DNA of 64,000 nucleotides from Luzula sylvatica. Its lineage: Eukaryota; Streptophyta; Magnoliopsida; Poales; Juncaceae. The notes beneath the pieces were generated by a model that saw nothing but the letters and a program-made list of their open reading frames with translations, made no database searches and was not told the origin of the DNA. Position 1 is the stretch's first letter, and every line of letters begins with the position of its first letter. The position numbers and the translations under genes were made by a program. The stretch spans positions 14,846,992 through 14,910,991 of the forward strand of contig OX326958.1 of assembly GCA_946800325.1 (NCBI GenBank), read 5' to 3'. Positions 25,844 to 40,176 of the stretch are shown one piece after another.

Positions 25844-25875
25844 TTTTTTTATTTTTTTATTTTTGGGTCGTGACA
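25844..25875 (+). other. T-rich 3' terminus of the LTR
   Basis: An uninterrupted T/A tract (TTTTTTTTATTTTTTTATTTTT) runs directly into GGGTCGTGACA, the 3' end of the LTR. T-rich runs just before a GGGTCGT(T/G)ACA end are what I remember for Tekay/Del-like plant LTRs. The tract and the CA terminus are seen directly; the lineage is inferred. Confidence 0.6.
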
Positions 25876-25880
25876 AAGAA
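25876..25880 (+). repeat. Right target-site duplication (AAGAA)
   Basis: Second copy of the 5-bp target duplication, directly after the CA end of the LTR. The satellite resumes at 25881 with AGTTTGTTTTTCG, in exact register with the left flank, so nothing was lost or gained in the target apart from the duplication. Confidence 0.95.
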
Positions 25881-28800
25881 AGTTTGTTTTTCGATTCAAA
25901 ACAATCTGTTTCTGCTATGGGGAGTTCAAATAATGTATTTTGAGATCATTTGAATCGTATCTTTTACCACATAACATTTCACCAAAATTTACAAACACTA
26001 AGAAAGTATGTTTTTCGATTCAAAACAATCTGTTTATGCTTTGGGGAGTTCAAATAACGTATTTTGAGATCATTTGAATCGTATCTTTTACAACATAACA
26101 TTTCACCAAAATTTACAAACACTAAGAAAGTTTGATTTTCGATTCAAAACAATCTGTTTATGCTTTGGGGAGTTCAAATAACGTATTTTGAGATCATTTG
26201 AATCGTATCTTTTACCACATAACATTTCACCAAAATTTACAAACACTAAGAAAGTTTGTTTTTCGATTCAAAACAATATGTTTATGCTTTGGGGAGTTCC
26301 AATAACGTATTTTTACATCATTTGAATCGTATCTTTTACCACATAACATTTCACCAAAATTTACAAACACTAAGAAAGTTTGTTTTTCGATTCAAAACAA
26401 TCTGTTTCTGCTATGGGGAGTTCAAATAATGTATTTTGAGATCATTTGAATCGTATCTTTTACCACATAACAGTTCACCAAAATTTACAAACACTAAGAA
26501 AGTTTATTTTTCGATTCAAAACAATCTGTTTATGCTTTGGGGAGTTCAAATAACGTATTTTGAGATCATTTGAATCATATCTTTTACTACATAACATTTC
26601 ACCAATATTTACAAACACTAAGAAAGTTTGTTTTTCGATTCAAAACAATCTGTTTCTGCTATGGGGAGTTCAAATAATGTATTTTGAGATCATTTGAATC
26701 GTATCTTTTACCACATAACAGTTCACCAAAATTTACAAACACTAAGAAAGTTTGTTTTTCGATTCAAAACAATCTGTTTATGCTTTGGGGAGTTCAAATA
26801 ATGTATTTTGAGATCATTTGAATCGTATCTTTTACCACATAACATTTCACCAAAATTTACAAACACTAAGAAAGTTTATTTTTCGATTCAAAACAATCTG
26901 TTTATGCATTGGGGAGTTCAAATAACGTATTTTGAGATCATTTGAATCGTATCTTTTACTACATAACATTTCACCAAAATTTACAAACACTAAGAAAGTT
27001 TGTTTTTCGATTCAAAACAATCTGTTTCTGCTATGGGGAGTTCAAATAATGTATTTTGAGATCATTTGAATCGTATCTTTTACCACATAACAGTTCACCA
27101 AAATTTACAAACACTAAGAAAGTTTATATTTCGATTCAAAACAATCTGTTTATGCTTTGGGGAGTTTAAATAACGTATTTTGAGATCATTTGAATCGTAT
27201 CTTTTACTACATAACATTTCACCAATATTTACAAACACTAAGAAAGTTTGTTTTTCGATTCAAAACAATATGTTTATGCTTTGGGGAGTTCAAATAATGT
27301 ATTTTGAGATCGTTTGAATCGTATCTTTTACCACATAACATTTCACCAAAATTTACAAACACTAAGAAAGTTTGTTTTTCGATTCAAAACAATCTATTTA
27401 TGCCATGGGGAGTTCAAATAACGTATTTTGAGATCATTTGAATCGTATGTTTTACCACATAACATTTCACCACAATTTACAAACACTGAGACAGTTTGTT
27501 TTTCGATTCAAAACAATTTGTTTATGCTTTGGGGAGTTCAAATAACGTATTTCTAGATCATTTGAATCGTATCTTTTACCACATAACATTTCACCAAAAT
27601 TTACAAACACTAAGAAAGTTTGTTTTTCTATTCAAAACAATCTGTTTATGCTTTGGTGAGTTCAAATAACGTATTTTGAGATCATTTGAATTGTATCTTT
27701 TACCACATAACATTTCACCAAAATTTACAAACACTAAGAAAGTTTGGTTGTCGATTCAAAACAAGATGTTTATGCTTTGGGGAGTTGAAATAACGTATTT
27801 TGAGATCATTTGAATCGTATCTTTTACCACATAACATTTCACCAAAATTTACAAACACTAAGACAGTTTGTTTTTCGATTCAAAACAATTTGTTTATGCT
27901 TTGGGGAGTTCAAATAACGTATTTTTAGATCATTTGAATCGTAACTTTTACCACATAACATTTCACCAAAATTTACAAACACTAAGAAAGTTTGTTTTTC
28001 GATTCAAAACAATTTGTTTATGCTTTGGGGAGTTCAAATAACGTATTTTGAGAACTTTTGAATCGTATCTTTTTCTACATAACATTTCATCAAAATTTAC
28101 AAACACTAAGAAAGTTTGTTTTTCGATTCAAAACAATCTGTTTATGCTTTGGGGAGTTGAAATAACGTATTTTGAGATCATTTGAATCGTATCTTTTACC
28201 ACATAACATTTCACCAAAATTTACAAACACTAAGAAAGTTTGTTTTTCGATTCAAAACAATTTGTTTATGCTTTGGGGAGTTCAAATAACGTATTTTGAG
28301 ATCATTTGAATCGTATATTTTAATACATAACATTTCACCAAAATTTACACACACTAAGAAAGTTTGTTTTTCGATTCAAAACAATATGTTTATGCTTTAG
28401 GGAGTTCCAATAACGTATTTGTACAACATTTGAATCGTATCTTTTACCACATAACATTTCACCAAAATTAGCAAACACTAAGAAATTTTGTTTTTCGATT
28501 CAAAACAATCTGTTTATGCTTTGGGGAGTTCAAATAACGTATTTTGAGATCATTTGAATCGTATCTTTTACAACATAACATTTCACCAAAATTTACAAAC
28601 ACTAAGAAAGTTTGTTTTTCGATTCAAAACAATATGTTTATGCTTTAGGGAGTTCCAATAACATATTTTTACATCATTTGAATCGTATATTTTACCACAC
28701 AACATTTCACCGAAATTAACAAACACAAAGAAAGTTTGTTTTTCGATTCAAAACAATCTGTTTATGCTTTGGGGAGTTCAAATAACGTATTTTGAGATCA

Positions 28801-31800
28801 TTTGAATCGTATCTTTTACTACATAACATTTCATCAAAATTTACAAACACTAAGAAATTTTGTTTTTCGATTCAAAACAATTTGTTTATGCTTTGGGGAG
28901 TTCAAATAACGTATTTTGAGATCATTTGAATCGTATCTTTTACTACATAACATTTCACCAAAATTTACAAACACTAAGAAAGTTTGTTTTTCGATTCAAA
29001 ACAATTTGTTTATGCTTTGGGGAGTTCAAATAATGTATTTTGAGTTCATTTGAATCGTATCTTTTACCACATAACATTTCACCAAAATTTACAAACACTA
29101 AGAAAGTTTGTTTTCCGATTCAAAACAATCTGTTTATGCTATGGGGAGTTCAAATAACATATTTTGAGATCATTTGAATCGTATCTTTTACCACATAACA
29201 TTTCACCAAAATTTACAAACACTAAGACAGTTTGTTTTTCGATTCAAAACAATTTGTTTATGCTTTGGGGAGTTCAAATAACGTATTTTTAGATCATTTG
29301 AATCGTATCTTTTACCACATAACATTTCACCAAAATTTACAAACACTAAGAAAGTTTGTTTTTCGATTCAAAACAATTTGTTTATGCTTTGGGGAGTTCA
29401 AATGACGTATTTTGAGATCATTTGAATCGTATCTTTTACTACATAACATTTCACCAAAATTTACAAACACTAAGAAAGTTTCTTTTTCGATTCAAAACAA
29501 TTTGTTTATGCTTTGGGGAGTTCAAATAACATATTTTTACATCATTCGAATCGTATCTTTTACCACATAACATTTCACCAAAATTTACAAACACTAAGAA
29601 AGTTTTGTTTTTCGATTCAAAACAATCTGTTTATGCTTCGGGGAGTTGAAATAACGTATTTTAAGATCATTTGAATCGTATCTTTTACCACATAACATTT
29701 CACCAAAATTTACAAACACTAAGAAAGTTTGTTTTCCGATTCAAAACAATCTGTTTATGCTATGGGGAGTTCAAATAATGTATTTTGAGATCATTTGAAT
29801 CGTATCTTTTACCACATAACATTTCACCAAAATTTACAAACACTAAGAAAGTTTATTTTTCGATTCAAAACAATCTGTTTATGCATTGGGGAGTTCAAAT
29901 AACGTATTTTGAGATCATTTGAATCGTATCTTTTACTACATAACATTTCACCAAAATTTACAAACACTAAGAAAGTTTGTTTTTCGATTCAAAACAATCT
30001 GTTTCTGCTATGGGGAGTTCAAATAATGTATTTTGAGATCATTTGAATCGTATCTTTTACCACATAACAGTTCACCAAAATTTACAAACACTAACAAAGT
30101 TTATTTTTCGATTCAAAACAATCTGTTTATGCTTTGGGGAGTTCAAATAACGTATTTTGAGATCATTTGAATCGTATCTTTTACTACATAACATTTCACC
30201 AAAATTTACAAACACTAAGAAAGTTTCTTTTTCGATTCAAAACAATTTGTTTATGCTTTGGGGAGTTCAAATAACATATTTTTACATCATTCGAATCGTA
30301 TCTTTTACCACATAACATTTCACCAAAATTTACAAACACTAAGAAAGTTTTGTTTTTCGATTCAAAACAATCTGTTTATGCTTCGGGGAGTTGAAATAAC
30401 GTATTTTAAGATCATTTGAATCGTATCTTTTACCACATAACATTTCACCAAAATTTACAAACACTAAGAAAGTTTGTTTTTCGATTCAAAACAATTTGTT
30501 TATGCTTTGGGGAGTTCAAATAACGTATTTTGAGATCATTTGAATCGTATCTTTTACTACATAACATTTCACCAAAATTTACAAACACTAAGAAAGTTTG
30601 TTTTTCGATTCAAAACAATCTGTTTATGCTTTGGGGAGTTCAAATAACGTATTTTGAGATCATTTGAATCGTATCTTTTACCACATAACATTTCACCAAA
30701 ATTTACAAACACTAAGAAAGTTTGTTTTTCGAATCAAAAAAATCTGTTTATGCCTTGGGGAGTTCAAATAACGTATTTTGAGATCATTTGAATCGTATCT
30801 TTTACCACATAACATTTCACCAAAATTTACAAACACTAAGACAGTTTGTTTTTCGATTCAAAACAATTTGTTTATGCTTTGGGGAGTTCAAATAACGTAT
30901 TTTTAGATCATTTGAATCGTATCTTTTACCACATAACATTTCACCAAAATTTACAAACACTAAGAAAGTTTGTTTTTCGATTCAAAACAATTTGTTTATG
31001 CTTTGGGGAGTTTAAATGACGTATTTTGAGATCATTTGAATCGTATCTTTTTCTACATAACATTTCACCAAAATTTACAAACACTAAGAAAGTTTGTTTT
31101 TCGATTCAAAACAATCTGTTCATGATTTGGGGAGTTCAAATAATGTATTTTGAGATCATTTGAATCGTATCTTTTACCACATAACATTTCACCAAAATTT
31201 ACAAACACTAAGAAATTTTGTTTTTCGATTCAAAACAATCTGTTTATTCTTTGGGGAGTTCAAATAACCTATTTTGAGATCATTTGAATCGTATCTTTTA
31301 CAACATAACATTTCACCAAAATTTACAAACACTAAGACAGTTTGTTTTTCGATTCAAAACAATTTGTTTATGCTTTGGGGAGGAGTTTAAATAACGTATT
31401 TTGAGATCATTTGAATCGTATCTTTTTCTACATAACATTTCACCAAAATTTACAAACACTAAGAAAGTTTGTTTTTCGATTCAAAACAATCTGTTCATGA
31501 TTTGGGGAGTTCAAATAATGTATTTTGAGATCATTTGAATCGTATCTTTTACCACATAACATTTCACCAAAATTTACAAACACTAAGAAAGTTTGTTTTT
31601 CGATTCAAAACAATCTGTTTATGCATTGGGGAGTTCAAATAACGTATTTTGAGATCATTTGAATCGAATCTTTCACCACATAACATTTCACCAAAATTTA
31701 CAAACACTTAGAAATTTTGTTTTTCGATTCAAAACAATCTGTTTATGCTTTGGGGAGTTCAAATAACGTATTTTGAGATCATTTGAATCGTATCTTTTAC

Positions 31801-32731
31801 CACATAACATTTCACCAAAATTTACAAACACTAAGACAGTTTGTTTTTCGATTCAAAACAATTTGTTTATGCTTTGGGGAGTTCAAATAACGTATTTTTA
31901 GATCATTTGAATCGTATCTTTTACTACATAACATTTCACCAAAATTTACAAACACTAAGAAAGTTTGTTTTTCGATTCAAAACAATATGTTTATGCTTTG
32001 GGGAGTTCCAATAACGTATTTTTACATCATTTGAATCGTATCTTTTACCACATAACATTTCACCAAAATTAACAAACACTAAGAAAGTTTGTTTTTCGAT
32101 TGAAAACAATCTTTTTATGCTTTGGGGAGTTCAAATAACGTATTTTGAGATCATTTGAATCGTATCTTTTACCACATAACATTTCACCGAAATTTACAAA
32201 CACTAAGAAAGTTTGTTTTTCGATTCAAACCAATCTGTTTATGCTTTGGGGAGTTCAAATAACGTATTTTGAGATCATTTGAATCGTATATTTTACTACA
32301 TAACATTTCACCAAAATTTACAAACACTAAGAAAGTTTGTTTTTCGATTCAAAACAATTTGTTTATGCTTTGGGGAGTTCAAATAACGTATTTTCAGATC
32401 ATTTGAATCGTATCTTTTACTACATAACATTTCACCAAAATTTACAAACACTAAGAAAGTTTGTTTTTCGATTCAAAACAATATGTTTATGCTTTGGGGA
32501 GTTCAAATAATGTATTTTGAGATCATTTGAATCGTATCTTTTACCACATAACATTTCACCAAAATTTACAAACACTAAGAAAGTTTGTTTTTCGATTCAA
32601 AACAATCTGTTTATGCTATGGGGAGTTCAAATAACGTATTTTGAGATCATTTGAATCGTATCTTTTACCACATAACATTTCACCACAATTTACAAACACT
32701 GAGACAGTTTGTTTTTCGATTCAAAACAATT

Positions 32732-35700
32732 TGTTTATGCTTTGGGGAGTTCAAATAACGTATTTTTAGATCCTTTGAATCGTATCTTTTACCACATAAC
32801 ATTTCACCAAAATTTACAAACACTAAGAAAGTTTGTTTTTCGATTCAAAACAATTTGTTTATGCTTTGGGGAGTTCAAATAACGTATTTTGAGATCATTT
32901 GAATCGTATCTTTTACTACATAACATTTCACCAAAATTTACAAACAATAAGAAAGTTTGTTTTTCGATTCAAAACAATCTGTTTATGCTTTGGGGAGTTC
33001 AAATAATGTATTTTGAGATCATTTGAATCGTATCTTTTACCCCATAACATTTCACCGAAATTTACAAACACTAAGAAAGTTTGTTTTTCGATTCAAAACA
33101 ATCTGTTTATGCTTTGGGGAGTTCACATAACGTATTTTGAGATCATTTGAATCGTATCTTTTACTACATAACATTTCACCAAAATTTACAAACACTAAGA
33201 AAGTTTGTTTTTCGATTCAAAACAATATGTTTATGCTTTAGGGAGTTCCAATAACATATTTTTACATCATTTGAATAGTATCTTTTACAACATAACATTT
33301 CACCGAAATTAACAAACACAAAGAAAGTTTGTTTTTCGATTCAAAACAATCTGTTTATGCTTTGGGGAGTTCAAATAACGTATTTTGAGATCATTTGAAT
33401 CGTATCTTTTACTACATAACATTTCACCAAAATTTACAAACACTAAGAAATTTTGTTTTTCGATTCAAAACAATTTGTTTATGCTTTGGGGAGTTCAAAT
33501 AACGTATTTTGAGATCATTTGAATCGTATCTTTTACTACATAACATTTCACCAAAATTTACAAACACTAAGAAATTTTGTTTTTCGATTCAAAACAATTT
33601 GTTTATGCTTTGGGGAGTTCAAATAATGTATTTTGAGATCATTTGAATCGTAACTTTTACCACATAACATTTCACCAAAATTTACAAACACTAAGAATGT
33701 TTGTTTTCCGATTCAAAACAATCTGTTTATGCTATGGGGAGTTCAAATAACGTATTTTGAGATCATTTGAATCGTATCTTTTACCACATAACATTTCACC
33801 AAAATTTACAAACACTAAGACAGTTTGTTTTTCGATTGAAAACAATTTGTTTATGCTTTGGGGAGTTCAAATAACGTATTTTTAGATCATTTGAATCGTA
33901 TCTTATACCACATAACATTTCACCAAAATTTACAAACACTAAGAAAGTTTATTTTTCGATTCAAAACAATTTGTTTATGCTTTGGGGAGTTCAAATAACG
34001 TATTTTGAGATCATTTGAATCGTATCTTTTACTACATAACATTTCACCAAAATTTACAAACACTAAGAAAGTTTTTTTTCGATTCAAAACAATTTGTTTA
34101 TGCTTTGGGGAGTTCAAATAACATATTTTTACATCATTCGAATCGTATCTTTTACCACATAACATTTCACCAAAATTTAGAAACACTAAGAAAGTTTTGT
34201 TTTTCGATTCAAAACAATCTGTTTATGCTTCGGGGAGTTGAAATAACGTATTTTAAGATCATTTGAATCGTATCTTTTACTACATAACATTTCACCAAAA
34301 TTTACAAACACTAAGAAAGTTTGTTTTTCGATTCAAAACAATCTGTTTATGCTTTGGGGAGTTCAAATAACGTATTTTGAGATCATTTGAATCGTATCTT
34401 TTACCACATAACATTTCACCAAAATTTACAAACACTAAGAAAGTTTGTTTTTCGATTCAAAAAAATCTGTTTATGCTTTGGGGAGTTCAAATAACGTATT
34501 TTGAGATCATTTGAATCGTATCTTTTACCACATAACATTTCACCAAAATTTACAAACACTAAGACAGTTTGTTTTTCGATTCAAAACAATTTGTTTATGC
34601 TTTGGGGAGTTCAAATAACGTATTTTTAGATCATTTGAATCGTATCTTTTACCACATAACATTTCACCAAAATTTACAAACACTAAGAAAGTTTGTTTTT
34701 CGATTCAAAACAATTTGTTTATGCTTTGGGGAGTTTAAATAACGTATTTTGAGATCATTTGAATCGTATCTTTTTCTACATAACATTTCACCAAAATTTA
34801 CAAACACTAAGAAAGTTTGTTTTTCGATTCAAAACAATATGTTCATGATTTGGGGAGTTCAAATAATGTATTTTGAGATCATTTGAATCGTATCGTTTAC
34901 CACATAACATTTCACCAAAATTTACAAACACTAAGAAAGTTTGTTTTTCGATTCAAAACAATCTGTTTATGCATTGGGGAGTTCAAATAACGTATTTTGA
35001 GATCATTTGAATCGTATCTTTCACCACATAACATTTCACCAAAATTTACAAACACTAAGAAATTTTGTTTTTCGATTCAAAACAATCTGTTTATGCTTTG
35101 GGGAGTTCAAATAACGTATTTTGAGATCATTTGAATCGTATCTTTTACCACATAACATTTCACCAAAATTTACAAACACTAAGAAAGTTTGTTTTTCGAT
35201 TCAAAACAATTTGTTTATGCTTTGGGGAGTTCAAATAACGTATTTTGAGATGATTTGAATCGTATCTTTTACTACATAACATTTCACCAAAATTTACAAA
35301 CACTAAGAAAGTTTGTTTTTCGATTCAAAACAATTTGTTTATGCTTTGGGGAGTTCAAATAACATATTTTTACATCATTCGAATCGTATCTTTTACCACA
35401 TAACATTTCACCAAAATTTACAAACACTAAGAAAGTTTTGTTTTTCGATTCAAAACAATTTGTTTATGCTTCGGGGAGTTGAAATAACATATTTTAAGAT
35501 CATTTGAATCGTATCTTTTACTACATAACATTTCACCAAAATTTACAAACACTAAGAAAGTTTGTTTTTCGATTCAAAACAATCTGTTTATGCTTTGGGG
35601 AGTTCAAATAACGTATTTTGAGATCATTTGAATCGTATCTTTTACCACATAACATTTCACCAAAATTTACAAACACTAAGAAAGTTTGTTTTTCGATTCA

Positions 35701-38700
35701 AAAAAATCTGTTTATGCTTTGGGGAGTTCAAATAACGTATTTTGAGATCATTTGAATCGTATCTTTTACCACATAACATTTCACCAAAATTTACAAACAC
35801 TAAGACAGTTTGTTTTTCGATTCAAAACAATTTGTTTATGCTTTGGGGAGTTCAAAGAACGTATTTTTAGATCATTTGAATCGTATCTTTTACCACATAA
35901 CATTTCACCAAAATTTACAAACACTAAGAAAGTTTGTTTTTCGATTCAAAACAATTTGTTTATGCTTTGGGGAGTTTAAATGACTTATTTTGAGATCATT
36001 TGAATCGTATCTTTTTCTACATAACATTTCACCAAAATTTACAAACACTAAGAAAGTTTGTTTTTCGATTCAAAACAATCTGTTCATGATTTGGGGAGTT
36101 CAAATAATGTATTTTGAGATCATTTGAATCGTATCTTTTACCACATAACATTTCACCAAAATTTACAAACACTAAGAAATTTTCTTTTTCGATTCAAAAC
36201 AATCTGTTTATGCTTTGGGGAGTTCAAATAACGTATTTTGAGATCATTTGAATCGTATCTTTTACAACATAACATTTCACCAAAATTTACAAACACTAAG
36301 ACAGTTTGTTTTTCGATTCAAAACAATTTGTTTATGCTTTGGGGAGGAGTTCAAATAACGTATTTTTAGATCATTTGAATCGTATCTTTTACTACATAAC
36401 ATTTCACCAAAATTTGCAAACACTAAGAAAGTTTGTTTTTCTATTCAAAACAATATGTTTATGCTTTGGGGAGTTCCAATAACGTATTTTTACATCATTT
36501 GAATCGTATCATTTACCACATAACATTTCACCAAAATTAACAAACACTAAGAAAGTTTGTTTTTCGATTCAAAACAATCGGTTTATGCTTTGGGGAGTTC
36601 AAATAACGTATTTTGAGATCATTTGAATCGTATCTTTTACCACATAACATTTCACCGAAATTTACAAACACTAAGAAAGTTTGTTTTTCGATTCAAAACA
36701 ATCTGTTTATGCTTTGGGGAGTTCAAATAACGTATTTTGAGATCATTTGAATCGTATCTTTTACTACACAACATTTCACCAAAATTTACAAACACTAAGA
36801 AAGTTTGTTTTTCGATTCAAAACAATTTGTTTATGCTTTGGGGAGTTCAAATAACGTATTTTGAGATCATTTGAATCGTATCTTTTACTACATAACATTT
36901 CACCAAAATTTACAAACACTAAGAAAGTTTGTTTTTCGATTCAAAACAATATGTTTATGCTTTGGGGAGTTCAAATAACGTATTTTTAGATCATTTGAAT
37001 CGTATCTTTTACCACATAACATTTCACCAAAATTTACAAACACTAAGAAAGTTTGTTTTTCGATTCAAAACAATTTGTTTATGCTTTGGGGAGTTCAAAT
37101 AACGTATTTTGAGATCATTTGAATCGTATCTTTTACTACATAACATTTCACCAAAATTTACAAACAATAAGAAAGTTTGTTTTTCGATTCAAAACAATCT
37201 GTTTATGCTTTGGGGAGTTCAAATAATGTATTTTGAGATCATTTGAATCGTATCTTTTACCCCATAACATTTCACCGAAATTTACAAACACTAAGAAAGT
37301 TTGTTTTTCGATTCAAAACAATCTGTTTATGCTTTGGGGAGTTCACATAACGTATTTTGAGATCATTTGAATCGTATCTTTTACTACATAACATTTCACC
37401 AAAATTTACAAACACTAAGAAAGTTTGTTTTTCGATTCAAAACAATATGTTTATGCTTTAGGGAGTTCCAATAACATATTTTTACATCATTTGAATAGTA
37501 TCTTTTACCACATAACATTTCACCGAAATTAACAAACACAAAGAAAGTTTGTTTTTCGATTCAAAACAATCTGTTTATGCTTTGGGGAGTTCAAATAACG
37601 TATTTTGAGATCATTTGAATCGTATCTTTTACTACATAACATTTCACCAAAATTTACAAACACTAAGAAATTTTGTTTTTCGATTCAAAACAATTTGTTT
37701 ATGCTTTGGGGAGTTCAAATAACGTATTTTGAGATCATTTGAATCGTATCTTTTACTACATAACATTTCACCAAAATTTACAAACACTAAGAAAGTTTGT
37801 TTTTCGATTCAAAACAATTTGTTTATGCTTTGGGGAGTTCAAATAATGTATTTTGAGATCATTTGAATCGTAACTTTTACCACATAACATTTCACCAAAA
37901 TTTACAAACACTAAGAAAGTTTGTTTTCCGATTCAAAACAATCTGTTTATGCTATGGGGAGTTCAAATAACGTATTTTGAGATCATTTGAATCGTATCTT
38001 TTACCACATAACATTTCACCAAAATTTACAAACACTAAGACAGTTTGTTTTTCGATTGAAAACAATTTGTTTATGCTTTGGGGAGTTCAAATAACGTATT
38101 TTTAGATCATTTGAATCGTATCTTATACCACATAACATTTCACCAAAATTTACAAACACTAAGAAAGTTTGTTTTTCGATTCAAAACAATTTGTTTATGC
38201 TTTGGGGAGTTCAAATAACGTATTTTGAGATCATTTGAATCGTATCTTTTACTACATAACATTTCACCAAAATTTACAAACACTAAGAAAGTTTGTTTTT
38301 CGATTCAAAACAATTTGTTTATGCTTTGGGGAGTTCAAATAACATATTTTTACATCATTCGAATCGTATCTTTTACCACATAACATTTCACCAAAATTTA
38401 GAAACACTAAGAAAGTTTTGTTTTTCGATTCAAAACAATCTGTTTATGCTTCGTGGAGTTGAAATAACGTATTTTAAGATCATTTGAATCGTATCTTTTA
38501 CTACATAACATTTCACCAAAATTTACAAACACTAAGAAAGTTTGTTTTTCGATTCAAAACAATCTGTTTATGCTTTGGGGAGTTCAAATAACGTATTTTG
38601 AGATCATTTGAATCGTATCTTTTACCACATAACATTTCACCAAAATTTACAAACACTAAGAAAGTTTGTTTTTCGATTCAAAAAAATCTGTTTATGCTTT

Positions 38701-40176
38701 GGGGAGTTCAAATAACGTATTTTGAGATCATTTGAATCGTATCTTTTACCACATAACATTTCACCAAAATTTACAAACACTAAGACAGTTTGTTTTTCGA
38801 TTCAAAACAATTTGTTTATGCTTTGGGGAGTTCAAATAACGTATTTTTAGATCATTTGAATCGTATCTTTTACCACATAACATTTCACCAAAATTTACAA
38901 ACACTAAGAAAGTTTGTTTTTCGATTCAAAACAATTTGTTTATGCTTTGGGGAGTTTAAATAACGTATTTTGAGATCATTTGAATCGTATCTTTTTCTAC
39001 ATAACATTTCACCAAAATTTACAAACACTAAGAAAGTTTGTTTTTCGATTCAAAACAATATGTTCATGATTTGGGGAGTTCAAATAATGTATTTTGAGAT
39101 CATTTGAATCGTATCGTTTACCACATAACATTTCACCAAAATTTACAAACACTAAGAAAGTTTGTTTTTCGATTCAAAACAATCTGTTTATGCATTGGGG
39201 AGTTCAAATAACGTATTTTGAGATCATTTGAATCGTATCTTTCACCACATAACATTTCACCAAAATTTACAAACACTAAGAAATTTTGTTTTTCGATTCA
39301 AAACAATCTGTTTATGCTTTGGGGAGTTCAAATAACGTATTTTGAGATCATTTGAATCGTATCTTTTACCACATAACATTTCACCAAAATTTACAAACAC
39401 TAAGAAAGTTTGTTTTTCGATTCAAAACAATTTGTTTATGCTTTGGGGAGTTCAAATAATGTATTTTGAGATGATTTGAATCGTATCTTTTACTACATAA
39501 CATTTCACCAAAATTTACAAACACTAAGAAAGTTTGTTTTTCGATTCAAAACAATTTGTTTATGCTTTGGGGAGTTCAAATAACATATTTTTACATCATT
39601 CGAATCGTATCTTTTACCACATAACATTTCACCAAAATTTACAAACACTAAGAAAGTTTTGTTTTTCGATTCAAAACAATCTGTTTATGCTTCGGGGAGT
39701 TGAAATAACATATTTTAAGATCATTTGAATCGTATCTTTTACTACATAACATTTCACCAAAATTTACAAACACTAAGAAAGTTTGTTTTTCGATTCAAAA
39801 CAATCTGTTTATGCTTTGGGGAGTTCAAATAACGTATTTTGAGATCATTTGAATCGTATCTTTTACCACATAACATTTCACCAAAATTTACAAACACTAA
39901 GAAAGTTTGTTTTTCGATTCAAAAAAATCTGTTTATGCTTTGGGGAGTTCAAATAACGTATTTTGAGATCATTTGAATCGTATCTTTTACCACATAACAT
40001 TTCACCAAAATTTACAAACACTAAGACAGTTTGTTTTTCGATTCAAAACAATTTGTTTATGCTTTGGGGAGTTCAAAGAACGTATTTTTAGATCATTTGA
40101 ATCGTATCTTTTACCACATAACATTTCACCAAAATTTACAAACACTAAGAAAGTTTGTTTTTCGATTCAAAACAAT
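32732..40176 (+). repeat. 4.22-kb (34-monomer) block duplication
   Basis: About 32732-35955 matches 36952-40176 at an offset of 4,220 bp, which becomes 4,221 after a 1-bp deletion near 34075 in the first copy (AGTTTTTTTTC). Shared markers are AACAATAAG (32945 and 37165), TACCCCATAAC, AGTTCACATAACG, TTTGAATAGTATC and the GCATTGGGG / CTTTCACCACATAAC pair. A few differences exist, for example TCCTTTGAATC at 32771 against TCATTTGAATC, and CTTCGGGG against CTTCGTGG near 38450. After about 35955 the match continues at an offset of 4,841, because copy 2 has gained five monomers (620 bp) around 40180-40800. Confidence 0.85.

Larger units (their letters stand above)
22671..25875 (+). mobile_element. 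Solo LTR of a Ty3/gypsy-like retrotransposon
   Basis: A 3,205-bp non-satellite insertion with canonical LTR ends, 5' TG (TGTTATATCATGATATG) and 3' CA (TTTTTGGGTCGTGACA), flanked by perfect 5-bp target-site duplications. There is no second copy of the ends inside, no primer-binding site next to either end, and no gag or pol domain. It is therefore best read as one LTR left after LTR-LTR recombination. At the 5' side a short reading (22692-22742) gives TNFEDEILLRRGEFYIM, which resembles the pol C-terminal tail of plant chromoviruses as I remember it, followed by an AAGGAGGGG purine tract. The segment 24761-24819 (ATAACTTCTTCGTTCGG ... TTGGAAAGCTTAT) resembles a motif I recall from large plant gypsy LTRs. 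A Tekay/Del-like chromovirus is the likeliest source, but that lineage call is from memory and uncertain. The insert is richer in G and CpG than the satellite. The length is large for an LTR but within what plant gypsy elements reach. Confidence 0.88.

Noticed and set aside
22671..25875. Complete retrotransposon, or a short non-autonomous element with its own terminal repeats
   Set aside because: There is no second copy of the 5' or 3' end within the 3.2 kb, no primer-binding site adjacent to an LTR end, and no gag, protease, reverse transcriptase or integrase sequence. A solo LTR explains all observations.
22671..25875. DNA transposon or Helitron
   Set aside because: The ends are not inverted repeats, and a 5-bp target duplication with TG...CA ends fits LTR integration. 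A Helitron would leave no target duplication and insert between A and T.
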